From NCBI RefSeq assembly GCF_900129965.1, contig NZ_FQXM01000002.1:186001-250000 (forward strand): a DNA stretch of 64,000 nt, given 5' to 3'. The stretch is from Clostridium grantii DSM 8605. GTDB lineage: Bacteria > Bacillota > Clostridia > Clostridiales > Clostridiaceae. The notes under the pieces are model-generated. The model searched no databases and was not told where the DNA came from. It saw only the letters and a program-made list of their open reading frames with translations. Positions 50,339-59,699 of this stretch are shown here, piece after piece; position 1 is the stretch's first letter; every line of letters begins with the position of its first letter. The position numbers and the translations under genes are program-made.

Positions 50339-53242
50339 ATGGCTAAAAAAAACGACATGATTCCAGAAGATAGAAATATTATAAATGTTCCAATATCAGA
50401 AGCAATGCCAGATAATTATCTTCCGTATGCTGTAGAAGTTGCAAAAGAAAGAGCTTTGCCTGATGTAAGAGACGGACTAAAGCCAGTACATAGAAGAATT
50501 TTATATGGTGCTTATAAATTAAAGGCTTTTCCAGATAAACCTTATTATAAATCAGCTAGAATAGTTGGGGATATTTTAGGTAAATATCATCCACATGGAG
50601 ATTCTTCTGTTTATGATGCTATGGTAATATTAGCTCAGGATTTTGCTACGAGAAGTCCTTTAATAGATGGTCATGGAAATTGGGGAAGTGTTGATGGTGA
50701 TAATGCAGCAGCTATGCGTTATACGGAGGCTAGACTTACAGAGTTATCCATGGAAATGTTAAAAGATATAGATATGGACACAGTTAACATGGCTTGGAAC
50801 TATTCTGACTCAGAACTTGAACCATCTGTTTTACCAGCAAAATTCCCTAACTTATTGGTAAATGGTACTTTTGGGATAGCCGTAGGACTTGCAACAAATA
50901 TTCCACCGCATAATTTAGGAGAAGTAATTGATGGGACTATAGCTTATATTGATAATAAGAATATAACACTTGATGAATTAATGCAACATATCAAAGGGCC
51001 AGACTTACCTACAGGAGGAATTCTTATAGGTAGGAATTCTATTAAAAATGCTTATTCAACTGGTGAAGGAAAAGTTTCTTTAAGAGCTAAAACATTTATT
51101 GAAACATTAGATACTGGAAGACTTGCTATAATTATTGAGGAATTCCCATACAAAAGAAATAAAGCAAAACTTCTTCAGTTCATATCTGAAATGACGGCTG
51201 ATAAAAGACATGCAAAAATTTTAGAACCTATAATAGACATTAGAGATGAATCTGATAGAAATGGTGTCAGAGCTGTAATTGAGTTTAAAAAATCCGCTGA
51301 TAATGATACCGTAGAAAGAATATTAAAATATCTTTACAAAAAAACTGAACTACAATGTAATTTAAGTTTCAATATGGTTGCTCTTTCTGATGGTAAACCA
51401 ATGACATTAAGTTTAAAAGATATACTTTCTAGCTATATAAATCATCAAAGGGATGTAATTACTAGAAGAACTAATAAGGAACTTTCTATTGCAAAGAAAA
51501 GACATCATATTGTAGAAGGTTTTATAAAAGCAATAGATGTTATGGATGAAATTATAGCAACTATTAGAAAGTCAAAATCTAAAAGCGATTCCGAAAAGAA
51601 TATAATGGAAAAATTCGGATTTTCGCAAGAGCAAGCTACTGCAATAGTTGAATTAATGTTATATAAATTAAGTGGACTTGAAATAAAAGCCTTTGAAAAA
51701 GAATACAAAGAGTTATCAGCTAAAATAAAGAAATTAGAAAGAATATTAAAGGATGAGAAAGAACTTTTAAAAGTTATTAAAAAAGAACTTTTAGAGGTTA
51801 AAGACAAGTTTGCAGATAAAAGAAGAACTAGAATTGTAGAAAATGATGAAGAAGCTAAAATTCAGATAGAAGAAATAATAATTGAAGAGGATGTTTTGAT
51901 TACTTGCTCAAATGATGGATTTATAAAAAGAATTTCTGAAAAATCTTATAAACGTTCAAATACAGAAATAGATGAGATTGAGTATAGAGAGGGAGATTAT
52001 AATCGATTCTTGATAGAATCAAATACCAAGAACAATATTGTATTATTTACTGATAAAGGCAATATGTATAAATTAAACTCTATAAATATTCCAGAAAAAA
52101 AATGGAAGGATAAAGGAGAAAGAATTGATACATTAATAAAATCATTGGATCTTTCAACGGAAGCTATAATTGCAATGTTTGATGTGGATAATTTTGATGC
52201 AGATAAAGGATTTATTTTTATAACAGATAAAGGTTCAATGAAAGCAACTAAACTTTTAGAGTTCAAAACTAATTATTCAAAATTGGTAGCTTTAAGATTA
52301 AAAGAAGAAGAAAACTTAATATATGTTAATGAAATACAAGATGAATCTAATTTTAAGTATTTGAAGGTTAAAAGCACAAAGGAATTAAGTTTCACAGTTG
52401 AATTACCACGTTTTGATTACACTGCAAGGAATATTATGGGGATTTCTTTATTTAATCTGCCTTCACAAGATATAATAAAAGAAATAAGCTTTACTGATGA
52501 ATATGAATATAAAACTTTTTATATTAATTTAAAGGATAATAAATTAAAGATAAGCCCTAAAAAAGTAAGAGGTAAGACCAAATCTATAATATCTAATACA
52601 AGTAGTCGTATTTTATTTTTTACAGATATAGGTAATGTTTATTCTACACCAGCATTTTTATTTCAAAATCTTAAAGATGAGGGGTTGAATGTGGAAGAAA
52701 TATTAGATGGGTATAATAGTGATGAAAACATTGTTGAAATGATTTCAGTGCTAAATTTTGAAATGGATGAAAGTATATATTTTATTTCAAAACAAGGGTA
52801 TATTAAGAGAACGTTGTTAAAAGAGCTTGAAACTAATAGTTCTGAGATAAAAGGATATAAATTAAAGAAAGATGATGATAGAATAATAAGTGTAATTCTA
52901 AATGATAATAGTGTAGAGGATAATATGCTTATTATTACAAAAAATGCTTTTGGAATTAATTTCAAACTTAATTCTGTTAATTATATGGGGCTTAACGCTT
53001 CTGGAGTTATAGCTATCAGTTTAAAGGATGAGGATGAGATTATTTTTGTCAAAAAATTAGTTTTAGAAGATACAGAAGAATTTTCTTTTAATGCAACTAT
53101 GAAAGATTTTATTACCATAGTAACTTCAAAAGGAATTGAATATCCAATTAATATAAACGATATTAAAGAACAGAACAGAGCCGGTAGAGGTAAAAAATTG
53201 ATACAAAATGAAATGAATGATTTTTTGATAAAAGTTCAGTAG
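50339..53242 (+). CDS. parC: DNA topoisomerase IV-type subunit A (ParC/GyrA family)
   Basis: This 967-residue breakage-reunion subunit has its catalytic tyrosine at Y128 in AAAMRYTE. The quinolone region is HPHGDSSVYD, with S89 and D93, the residues usual in sensitive enzymes. A coiled coil (about residues 430-500) precedes a long C-terminal beta-pinwheel region. I do not see the gyrase-specific QRRGGKG box; only RAGRGKK occurs, near the very C-terminus. That supports a topoisomerase IV assignment. GGAGG precedes the ATG. glpK starts 19 nt downstream without a terminator. Confidence 0.88.
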   Translation: MAKKNDMIPEDRNIINVPISEAMPDNYLPYAVEVAKERALPDVRDGLKPVHRRILYGAYKLKAFPDKPYYKSARIVGDILGKYHPHGDSSVYDAMVILAQDFATRSPLIDGHGNWGSVDGDNAAAMRYTEARLTELSMEMLKDIDMDTVNMAWNYSDSELEPSVLPAKFPNLLVNGTFGIAVGLATNIPPHNLGEVIDGTIAYIDNKNITLDELMQHIKGPDLPTGGILIGRNSIKNAYSTGEGKVSLRAKTFIETLDTGRLAIIIEEFPYKRNKAKLLQFISEMTADKRHAKILEPIIDIRDESDRNGVRAVIEFKKSADNDTVERILKYLYKKTELQCNLSFNMVALSDGKPMTLSLKDILSSYINHQRDVITRRTNKELSIAKKRHHIVEGFIKAIDVMDEIIATIRKSKSKSDSEKNIMEKFGFSQEQATAIVELMLYKLSGLEIKAFEKEYKELSAKIKKLERILKDEKELLKVIKKELLEVKDKFADKRRTRIVENDEEAKIQIEEIIIEEDVLITCSNDGFIKRISEKSYKRSNTEIDEIEYREGDYNRFLIESNTKNNIVLFTDKGNMYKLNSINIPEKKWKDKGERIDTLIKSLDLSTEAIIAMFDVDNFDADKGFIFITDKGSMKATKLLEFKTNYSKLVALRLKEEENLIYVNEIQDESNFKYLKVKSTKELSFTVELPRFDYTARNIMGISLFNLPSQDIIKEISFTDEYEYKTFYINLKDNKLKISPKKVRGKTKSIISNTSSRILFFTDIGNVYSTPAFLFQNLKDEGLNVEEILDGYNSDENIVEMISVLNFEMDESIYFISKQGYIKRTLLKELETNSSEIKGYKLKKDDDRIISVILNDNSVEDNMLIITKNAFGINFKLNSVNYMGLNASGVIAISLKDEDEIIFVKKLVLEDTEEFSFNATMKDFITIVTSKGIEYPININDIKEQNRAGRGKKLIQNEMNDFLIKVQ

Positions 53243-53261
53243 AAAAGTGAGATGTTTTTAT

Positions 53262-54761
53262 ATGGAAAAGTATATTATGGCTTTAGACCAAGGCACATCA
53301 AGTTCAAGATGCATTTTATTTAATCATTCTGGAGAAGTAGTTGCCATAACACAGAAGGAAGTAAATCAAATTTATCCAAAGGCTGGCTGGGTAGAACATG
53401 ACCCAATTGAGATTTGGACAGAAATATTAAACCTTGCTAAAGAGGCTTTAAATAAAGTTAATGCCACAGCAAATGAAATTGCTAGTATTGGAATAACAAA
53501 TCAACGAGAAACAATTGTGGTATGGAATAAAAACACAGGAAAACCCATTTATAATGCTATTGTTTGGCAGTGTAGAAGAACTGCAGAATATTGTGATAAT
53601 TTAAGGGAAAAGATTTCTGATGAAAAGGTTAAAGAAAAAACAGGATTAGTAATAGATGCATATTTTTCTGGTAGTAAAATTAATTGGATATTAGAAAATG
53701 TTGAAAGGGCTCGTGAACAAGCAGAAAAGGAAGAATTATTATGTGGGACTATTGATACATGGCTTATCTGGAATTTGACTAAAGGAAAAGTACACATAAC
53801 TGATCATACCAATGCCTCTAGGACAATGATTTATAATATACATAAATTAGAGTGGGATAAAGAGCTACTATCCGAAATGAATATTCCAATTTCTATGTTA
53901 CCAGAAGTTAAACCCTCAAGTTGTATTTATGGAGAAACTGACAAAAAAATATTTGGGGAAAATATAAAAATTGCTGGTGATGCGGGCGATCAACAAGCAG
54001 CTTTATTTGGTCAAACTTGCTTTAAAGAAGGTATGGCTAAAAACACATTTGGAACTGGATGTTTTTTATTGATGAACACGGGAAGTCGTCCTGTAAAATC
54101 AAAGCATGGATTACTAACAACTATTGCAGCTAGCACATCAAAAGAAGTTGATTATGCTTTAGAAGGTAGTGTGTTTGTGGGTGGGGCTGTTATTCAATGG
54201 TTGAGAGATGAGCTAACCCTGATAGAAACTGCACCTGAATCTGAAAAATATTGTGAGTCTGTGGATGATACTAATGGAGTTTATCTAGTACCTGCATTTG
54301 TTGGAATTGGGGCGCCTTACTGGGATGCTTATGCAAGAGGTACAATGATGGGTTTAACTAGAGGAACTAGAAAAGAACATATAATAAGAGCAGCGGTTGA
54401 ATCTATGGCGTATCAAACATATGATGTTTTGGTTGCAATGTCTGAGGATTCGGGTATTGAGTTGGAATCCTTGAAAGTTGATGGGGGAGGAGCATCAAAT
54501 AATTTTTTGATGCAATTCCAAGCATCTTTACTTAAGATACCTGTTGAAAGACCTAAAGTTGTAGAAACTACAGCTTTAGGAGCTGCTTATCTAGCCGGTT
54601 TAGCAGTAGGATATTGGAAAGATAAAGAAGAACTTTCACAAAATTGGACAATGGATAGAATTTTTAAACCAAGTTTAGAAACAGAAAATAGACAACAGAT
54701 GTTAGCCCAATGGCATCGTGCGGTTAATAGATCATTAGGTTGGTTAAAATATAATGATTAG
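53262..54761 (+). CDS. glpK: Glycerol kinase
   Basis: This 499-residue FGGY kinase has ALDQGTSSSR at the phosphate loop, ITDHTNASRTM, TFGTGCFLLMNTG and VDGGGASNNFLMQFQ. It phosphorylates glycerol to glycerol 3-phosphate. In many Firmicute GlpKs a histidine in a YHFYG-like loop before IAG..GDQQAALFGQ is phosphorylated by HPr. Here the loop reads KKIFG, so that activation may be absent. ATG 53262 gives the family's usual length. It sits directly behind parC and overlaps the M16 gene by 8 nt. Confidence 0.95.
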   Translation: MEKYIMALDQGTSSSRCILFNHSGEVVAITQKEVNQIYPKAGWVEHDPIEIWTEILNLAKEALNKVNATANEIASIGITNQRETIVVWNKNTGKPIYNAIVWQCRRTAEYCDNLREKISDEKVKEKTGLVIDAYFSGSKINWILENVERAREQAEKEELLCGTIDTWLIWNLTKGKVHITDHTNASRTMIYNIHKLEWDKELLSEMNIPISMLPEVKPSSCIYGETDKKIFGENIKIAGDAGDQQAALFGQTCFKEGMAKNTFGTGCFLLMNTGSRPVKSKHGLLTTIAASTSKEVDYALEGSVFVGGAVIQWLRDELTLIETAPESEKYCESVDDTNGVYLVPAFVGIGAPYWDAYARGTMMGLTRGTRKEHIIRAAVESMAYQTYDVLVAMSEDSGIELESLKVDGGGASNNFLMQFQASLLKIPVERPKVVETTALGAAYLAGLAVGYWKDKEELSQNWTMDRIFKPSLETENRQQMLAQWHRAVNRSLGWLKYND

Positions 54762-55977
54762 TTTAAAGTTAAAAAATAAATTAAGAATTAATTATAAAAA
54801 AAGTGATTCTAATATTACATCCTTTTGTTTTGGATTAGAAGCAGGTGCTTTTTCAGAAGATGAGAATGAAATAGGTATTGCTCATGCAGTTGAGCATTAT
54901 TTATACAAAGGAACTAAAAACTATAGCGAAGAACAAATTAATGAAAAAATGTCTGAAATTTTTGGATTTACTAATGCTATGACAAATTATCCTTATGTAA
55001 TTTATTATGGTAGCTGTTTAAAAGAAGATACTGAAGAAGGCATTAAAGTATTTTCTGATATATTAATGAACCCACTTTTTTCAGAGGAAGGCTTTTCCCA
55101 GGAAATAAAGGTGATTTGTGAGGAATTAAAAGAATGGAAAGATGATGCATACCAATATTGTGAAGATGAACTTTATTTTAATTCCTATAGAAATCACAGA
55201 TTGAAATATCCCATAATAGGGAATGAAGCATTTATTAATAACATAACTATAGAGAAAATGAAGAAATTTTATGATAAAAATTATGTTCCAGGTAATTGTG
55301 TTTTGACCATCATAACAAATTTGAATTTAGAAGAAACCAGGACTATAATAGAAAAACACTTATCAAGCTGGAAAGCAAATTCAGATTATTGTCCTTTAAT
55401 TAAAACTCAAGATCAAGTGAGCAAAGCGTCAGTTTATAAACAAAAAAAAGTAGGTTTAACTGGTGCTAAAATTCAATACTTATTTCATATTGAAGGGTTA
55501 ACGCTAAAGGAAGAAAGAATTTTAAGAATATTTAATGAAAGATTTGGTCAGGCTGTAGATAGTATTCTTTATGAAGAAATAAGAACTAAAAGAGGACTTG
55601 CATATGATATTTCATCATTAGTAAAGTTTGAAAAGGGAATTAAGAATCTAATAATTAAAGCTGGAACAGGGAAAGAAAATATTACTAAAGTTATTGAAAT
55701 AATTAATAAATGTATTTGTGATGTGAAGGAAGGTAAATACTTTTTTTCTCAAGAACAAATAGAAAAAACAAAGAAGTCTTTGGAACTGAAAAACGCAATT
55801 AATAATGAAATGTCTATTAGACTTACCATAAGAATTAATATAAGTGAAATTATGTTTAATAGTACAAGAGGCATTACAAAAATATTTAATGATGAAAATA
55901 TCACTGGCGAAGATATTATAGAAGTTACACAGAAAGTTTTAGAAAATCCTTCTATACAGATAATAGAACCAATGTAA
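54754..55977 (+). CDS. M16-family (insulinase-like) zinc peptidase
   Basis: This 407-residue peptidase has the inverted zinc motif HAVEH (H44, H48; E47 catalytic) and a downstream glutamate in ICEELKEW. The C-terminal M16 domain has KRGLAYDISS. It belongs to the processing-peptidase-like group found in Firmicutes. The substrate is unknown. The start overlaps the glpK stop by 8 nt, suggesting coupling, and the operon ends at 55996-56044. Confidence 0.88.
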   Translation: MISLKLKNKLRINYKKSDSNITSFCFGLEAGAFSEDENEIGIAHAVEHYLYKGTKNYSEEQINEKMSEIFGFTNAMTNYPYVIYYGSCLKEDTEEGIKVFSDILMNPLFSEEGFSQEIKVICEELKEWKDDAYQYCEDELYFNSYRNHRLKYPIIGNEAFINNITIEKMKKFYDKNYVPGNCVLTIITNLNLEETRTIIEKHLSSWKANSDYCPLIKTQDQVSKASVYKQKKVGLTGAKIQYLFHIEGLTLKEERILRIFNERFGQAVDSILYEEIRTKRGLAYDISSLVKFEKGIKNLIIKAGTGKENITKVIEIINKCICDVKEGKYFFSQEQIEKTKKSLELKNAINNEMSIRLTIRINISEIMFNSTRGITKIFNDENITGEDIIEVTQKVLENPSIQIIEPM

Positions 55978-55995
55978 ACATAAAATAATAAACCT

Positions 55996-56044
55996 AAGAT
56001 TTAAACCATAGAATTTTAAAATAGATGGTTTAAATCTTTTTTTA
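55996..56044 (+). terminator. Terminator of the parE-parC-glpK-M16 operon
   Basis: AAGATTTAAACCAT pairs with ATGGTTTAAATCTT around an A/T loop, followed by TTTTTT. Confidence 0.88.
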
Positions 56045-56069
56045 TTGTAGTTATTTTTTTATAAGTTTA

Positions 56070-56098
56070 TTGACTTTCGGGTATATATAGATTAAGAT
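56070..56098 (+). promoter_or_regulatory. csoR-copA-copZ promoter
   Basis: TTGACT (56070-56075) and TAAGAT (56093-56098) are 17 bp apart. TATAAT at 56098-56103 is an alternative -10 with overlong spacing. The CsoR-like operator begins 13 bp after the first -10. Confidence 0.6.
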
Positions 56099-56110
56099 AT
56101 AATTAAAGAA

Positions 56111-56125
56111 CACCCCTGGGGGGTG
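56111..56125 (+). promoter_or_regulatory. CsoR-type operator
   Basis: CACCCCTGGGGGGTG is a G/C-rich imperfect palindrome in otherwise A/T-rich DNA, overlapping the start region and ending 10 bp before the csoR ATG. This matches the class of CsoR/RcnR-family operators. Confidence 0.8.
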
Positions 56126-56135
56126 GGGAGGTAAG

Positions 56136-56399
56136 ATGAATCAAGAAAAAAAGAATGCACAAAAATATTTAAAGACTGCTAAAGGACAAATTGAGGGCAT
56201 TATAAAAATGATTGATGATGAACGATATTGTGTGGATATTTCAAATCAAATAATTGCGGCACAAGCTTTATTAAAGAAAGCAAACTCGCTGATAATTAAA
56301 CAACATATGACTCATTGCGTTAAAGAGGCTTTTCAACATGATTCTGGTGAAGAAAAAATAGAAGAAGTTATGAAATTATTAGATAAATTGACTAAGTAA
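56136..56399 (+). CDS. csoR: Copper-sensing transcriptional repressor CsoR
   Basis: This 87-residue all-helical DUF156 protein has the Cu(I) ligand triad C32, H57 and C61 (RYCVDIS, KQHMTHC). Apo-CsoR binds G/C-rich operators, and Cu(I) binding releases it. A fitting operator lies just upstream. It is first in a three-gene copper operon, 13 nt before copA. GGGGAGG precedes the ATG. Confidence 0.95.
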   Translation: MNQEKKNAQKYLKTAKGQIEGIIKMIDDERYCVDISNQIIAAQALLKKANSLIIKQHMTHCVKEAFQHDSGEEKIEEVMKLLDKLTK

Positions 56400-56412
56400 G
56401 GAGGAAAAAACA

Positions 56413-58857
56413 ATGGAAAAAACATTAAGAATTGGTGGAATGACTTGTGCTGTTTGTGCCAGAGTTGTTGAAAAAACGGCTAATGGGATAAAGGGGATGG
56501 AAAGTGCAAGCTTAAATTTCGCTTCAGAAAAATTATTTGTAAATTACAATGAAAATGAAACTTCCTTGGATGAAATAGTTAAAGCTATTGAAAAAGCTGG
56601 TTACTCAGCAGAAGAAGATAAAGAAATTAATAAAACTACTTTAGGCATTAAAGGTATGACTTGTGCAGTTTGTGCTAAAGCGGTGGAAAAAGCTACTTCA
56701 AAGCTAGAAGGAGTTGAAAAATCAGAGGTTAATTTTGCTACAGAAAAATTATTTGTGGAATATGATAGCGGAAAAGTAAGATTATCTATGATTAAGGAAG
56801 CAGTTAAGAAAGCTGGTTATGAAGTTATTGAAGAAAAAGTTGAAAATAGTGAGAATATTGATAGAAAGATGTTAGAGCAGAATGTTATATGGAGAAACTT
56901 TCTTATATCCGCAGGGGTTACCATTCCTTTATTGTTAATATCTATGGGTCACATGGTGGGTATGCCATTACCAATGATATTAGATCCTCATCATAATCCC
57001 TTGAATTTTGCTTTGATTCAATTAGTATTAGTGATTCCTTCTTTAATAGCAGGAAAGAAGTTTTTTCAAAATGGATTTAAAAATATTATGAGAAGAAACC
57101 CTAATATGGATTCACTTATTGCAATAGGAACATCGGCAGCAGTACTTTATGGACTTTTTGCAATATATCAAATCGCTGAAAATAATTTAGAATATGCAAA
57201 GGATTTATATTTTGAATCTGGAGCTACAATAATTACTTTGATTTTATTAGGTAAATACTTAGAATCAAAAACAAAAGGAAAAACATCAGAGGCTATTAAA
57301 AAACTTATTGGATTAAGTCCTAAAAATGCTACATTAATAAAAGACGGTAAAGAAATCATTATACTTATTGAAGAAGTTGAAGTAAATGATGTTATACTAG
57401 TTCGACCTGGTGAGAAAATTCCAGTAGATGGAGAAGTTATTGAAGGAAGTTCATCAGTAGACGAATCAATGCTTACAGGAGAAAGTATTCCCGTAGAAAA
57501 AGTTACAGGGTCCCAGGTTTTTGGAGCAACTATGAATAAAAATGGTATGTTAAAATTTAAGGCTACAAAGGTAGGTAAAGATACATTTTTATCTAGTATT
57601 ATTGAGTTAGTTGAAAGTGCACAAGGATCTAAAGCGCCTATTGCAAGATTGGCAGATGTTATTTCAGGTTACTTTGTTCCAATAGTTATGGCTATTGCTA
57701 CTTTATCAGCGTTAGCTTGGTATATATCTGGAAAAGATACTATTTTTTCTTTAACAATTTTCATTGCAGTTTTAGTTATTGCTTGCCCATGTGCATTAGG
57801 ATTGGCAACTCCAACTGCTATAATGGTAGGCTCTGGAAAAGGAGCGGAAAATGGTATATTAATAAAAAGCGGAGAAGCTTTAGAAAATAGTTATAAAATA
57901 AATGCAATTGTTTTTGACAAAACAGGGACTTTAACAAAAGGAAAACCAAAGGTTACAGATATTATCACTCATGATATTTCTAAAGAGGATTTATTATCTT
58001 TAGTGGCTTCGGCTGAAAAAGCATCAGAACATCCCCTTGGCGAATCTATAGTAAAAGAAGCGGAAAATTTAGAAGTATCTCTACAAAAAGTTGATGAATT
58101 TTTAAGTCATGCAGGTATGGGCATAGAAGCTAAGATAAAAGATGATGAAGTTTATATTGGAAATAAAAGATTTATGCAACATTTAGCTATTGATATCAGT
58201 GATTTTGAAACTGAAGCTGATAAATTGGCGGATGAAGGTAAAACTCCAATGTATGTATCAGTAAATAAGCAGTACAAAGGAATTATAGCGGTTGCAGATA
58301 CATTAAAGGAAAATAGTAAACTGGCCATAGAAAAACTTAAAAAGATGAATGTAGAAACTGTTATGATTACTGGAGATAACAAGAAAACTGCTGAAGCAAT
58401 TGCAAAACAAGTAGGTATTAGTAAAGTTTTTGCTGATGTAATGCCACAGGATAAATCAGAGTATGTAAAGAAACTACAAGAAGAAGGCAAACTTGTGGCC
58501 ATGGTAGGAGATGGAATAAATGATGCTCCAGCTTTAGCACAAGCAGATGTAGGAATTGCCATTGGCTCAGGAACAGATATAGCTATGGAATCAGCAGATG
58601 TAGTTTTAATGAAGGATGATATAGTTGATGTAGTTGGAGCAATACAATTAAGTAAAGCAACAATTACTAATATCAAACAAAATCTATTTTGGGCTTTTGG
58701 ATATAATATAATAGGTATTCCGGTTGCGGCAGGAGTTTTAACTTTATTTGGTGGACCTAAGCTTAGTCCTATGATAGCAGCAGCAGCTATGAGTTTTAGT
58801 TCTTTATCAGTTTTGTTAAATGCATTAAGATTGAAGAATTTCAAAATAAATTTATAA
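56413..58857 (+). CDS. copA: Copper-exporting P1B-type ATPase
   Basis: This 814-residue P-type ATPase has two N-terminal heavy-metal domains with CxxC sites (C12/C15 and C84/C87), eight expected membrane helices, the ion motif C458-P-C460, the phosphorylated aspartate D502 in DKTGT, the TGES motif, SEHPLGE and GDGINDAP. It exports Cu(I) using ATP. Its position between csoR and copZ confirms copper. AAGGAGG precedes the ATG. Confidence 0.96.
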   Translation: MEKTLRIGGMTCAVCARVVEKTANGIKGMESASLNFASEKLFVNYNENETSLDEIVKAIEKAGYSAEEDKEINKTTLGIKGMTCAVCAKAVEKATSKLEGVEKSEVNFATEKLFVEYDSGKVRLSMIKEAVKKAGYEVIEEKVENSENIDRKMLEQNVIWRNFLISAGVTIPLLLISMGHMVGMPLPMILDPHHNPLNFALIQLVLVIPSLIAGKKFFQNGFKNIMRRNPNMDSLIAIGTSAAVLYGLFAIYQIAENNLEYAKDLYFESGATIITLILLGKYLESKTKGKTSEAIKKLIGLSPKNATLIKDGKEIIILIEEVEVNDVILVRPGEKIPVDGEVIEGSSSVDESMLTGESIPVEKVTGSQVFGATMNKNGMLKFKATKVGKDTFLSSIIELVESAQGSKAPIARLADVISGYFVPIVMAIATLSALAWYISGKDTIFSLTIFIAVLVIACPCALGLATPTAIMVGSGKGAENGILIKSGEALENSYKINAIVFDKTGTLTKGKPKVTDIITHDISKEDLLSLVASAEKASEHPLGESIVKEAENLEVSLQKVDEFLSHAGMGIEAKIKDDEVYIGNKRFMQHLAIDISDFETEADKLADEGKTPMYVSVNKQYKGIIAVADTLKENSKLAIEKLKKMNVETVMITGDNKKTAEAIAKQVGISKVFADVMPQDKSEYVKKLQEEGKLVAMVGDGINDAPALAQADVGIAIGSGTDIAMESADVVLMKDDIVDVVGAIQLSKATITNIKQNLFWAFGYNIIGIPVAAGVLTLFGGPKLSPMIAAAAMSFSSLSVLLNALRLKNFKINL

Positions 58858-58875
58858 AAAATGGAGGAATAAAGA

Positions 58876-59082
58876 ATGGAAAAAACATTAATAATTGAAG
58901 GAATGTCATGCAATCATTGTGTTAGTCATGTAAAGAATGCTTTGATGGATATTGAGGGAGTAGAAAGTGTAGAGGTTAGCTTAGAAAATAAAACTGCTTT
59001 TGTTAAAGGTAATAACTTAGAAGATGGAAAAATGAAAGCTGAAGTTGAAGATTTTGGTTATGTTGTAGTGGAAATCAAATAA
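58876..59082 (+). CDS. copZ: Copper chaperone CopZ
   Basis: This 68-residue single heavy-metal domain has C12-x-x-C15 in GMSCNHC. It delivers Cu(I) to CopA and can signal to CsoR. It starts 18 nt after copA, preceded by GGAGG, and ends the copper operon. Confidence 0.95.
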   Translation: MEKTLIIEGMSCNHCVSHVKNALMDIEGVESVEVSLENKTAFVKGNNLEDGKMKAEVEDFGYVVVEIK

Positions 59083-59084
59083 AA

Positions 59085-59118
59085 ATAAAAGTGCCTTAAT
59101 TAGGCACTTTATTTTTTT
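59085..59118. terminator. Terminator of the copper operon, probably bidirectional
   Basis: AAAGTGCCT pairs with AGGCACTTT around 5 nt, followed by ATTTTTTT. It overlaps the end of the convergent flavin reductase gene. Confidence 0.9.
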
Positions 59119-59690
59119 GATTTCTTTTTCTTTCTTACAGAAAAACCAAAGGAACCTATTGGTTTTTCGGGAACTCTAAAGTACTCTCCATGAGAATAAC
59201 AAATTAAGTCTGCTTTTTCAAAGTGGATTTTTTCTTTAGAATCTATTAATGATTCTTCTACATTACAGCTAAGAACTTCAGCTAAAAACATATGATGACT
59301 ACCAAGTGGTAAAATTTCTTTTACCTTACATTCCAAAGAAATAGGACATTGATCAATATAAGGTACCGAAACAGTAGAACTTTCATTTAATTGGAAATTC
59401 ATATTTTTAATTTTATCTTCTTTTCTTCCAGAGCGAACCCCACAATAATCCAGTTCTTTTACCATTTTTGAGGAAGGAATATTTATAACAAATTCTTCAG
59501 TTGCTTTTATATAGTCATATGACAATCTTTCTGGTCTAATGCTTATGGAAAGCATAGGTGGTTTTGTACATATTGTACCGGCCCAAGCTACAGTGAAAAC
59601 ATTGTTGTTACCATTTCCATCCGTTGATGTAACTAAAACCGCAGGTACGGGGTTAAGCATGACGCTACCTTTAAATATTTTTTTACTCAT
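59109..59690 (-). CDS. Flavin reductase-like (FMN-binding split-barrel) protein
   Basis: This 193-residue protein has the split-barrel flavin-binding fold: NPVPAVLVTSTDGNGNNNVFTVAW, PPMLSISIRP, EFVINIPSS, and LGSHHMFLAEVLSC. It probably binds FMN and reduces it or an unknown small electron acceptor. The C-terminus is a lysine-rich tail. AGGAG precedes the ATG. It follows the AP-endonuclease-like gene by 9 nt in one transcript. Confidence 0.88.
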   Translation of the reverse strand: MSKKIFKGSVMLNPVPAVLVTSTDGNGNNNVFTVAWAGTICTKPPMLSISIRPERLSYDYIKATEEFVINIPSSKMVKELDYCGVRSGRKEDKIKNMNFQLNESSTVSVPYIDQCPISLECKVKEILPLGSHHMFLAEVLSCNVEESLIDSKEKIHFEKADLICYSHGEYFRVPEKPIGSFGFSVRKKKKSKK

Positions 59691-59699
59691 AAAATTCTC

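Noticed and set aside
58152..58913. Minus-strand 253-codon ORF antisense to copA
   Set aside because: It lies wholly across conserved copA motifs and copZ; it has no motif or ribosome site.
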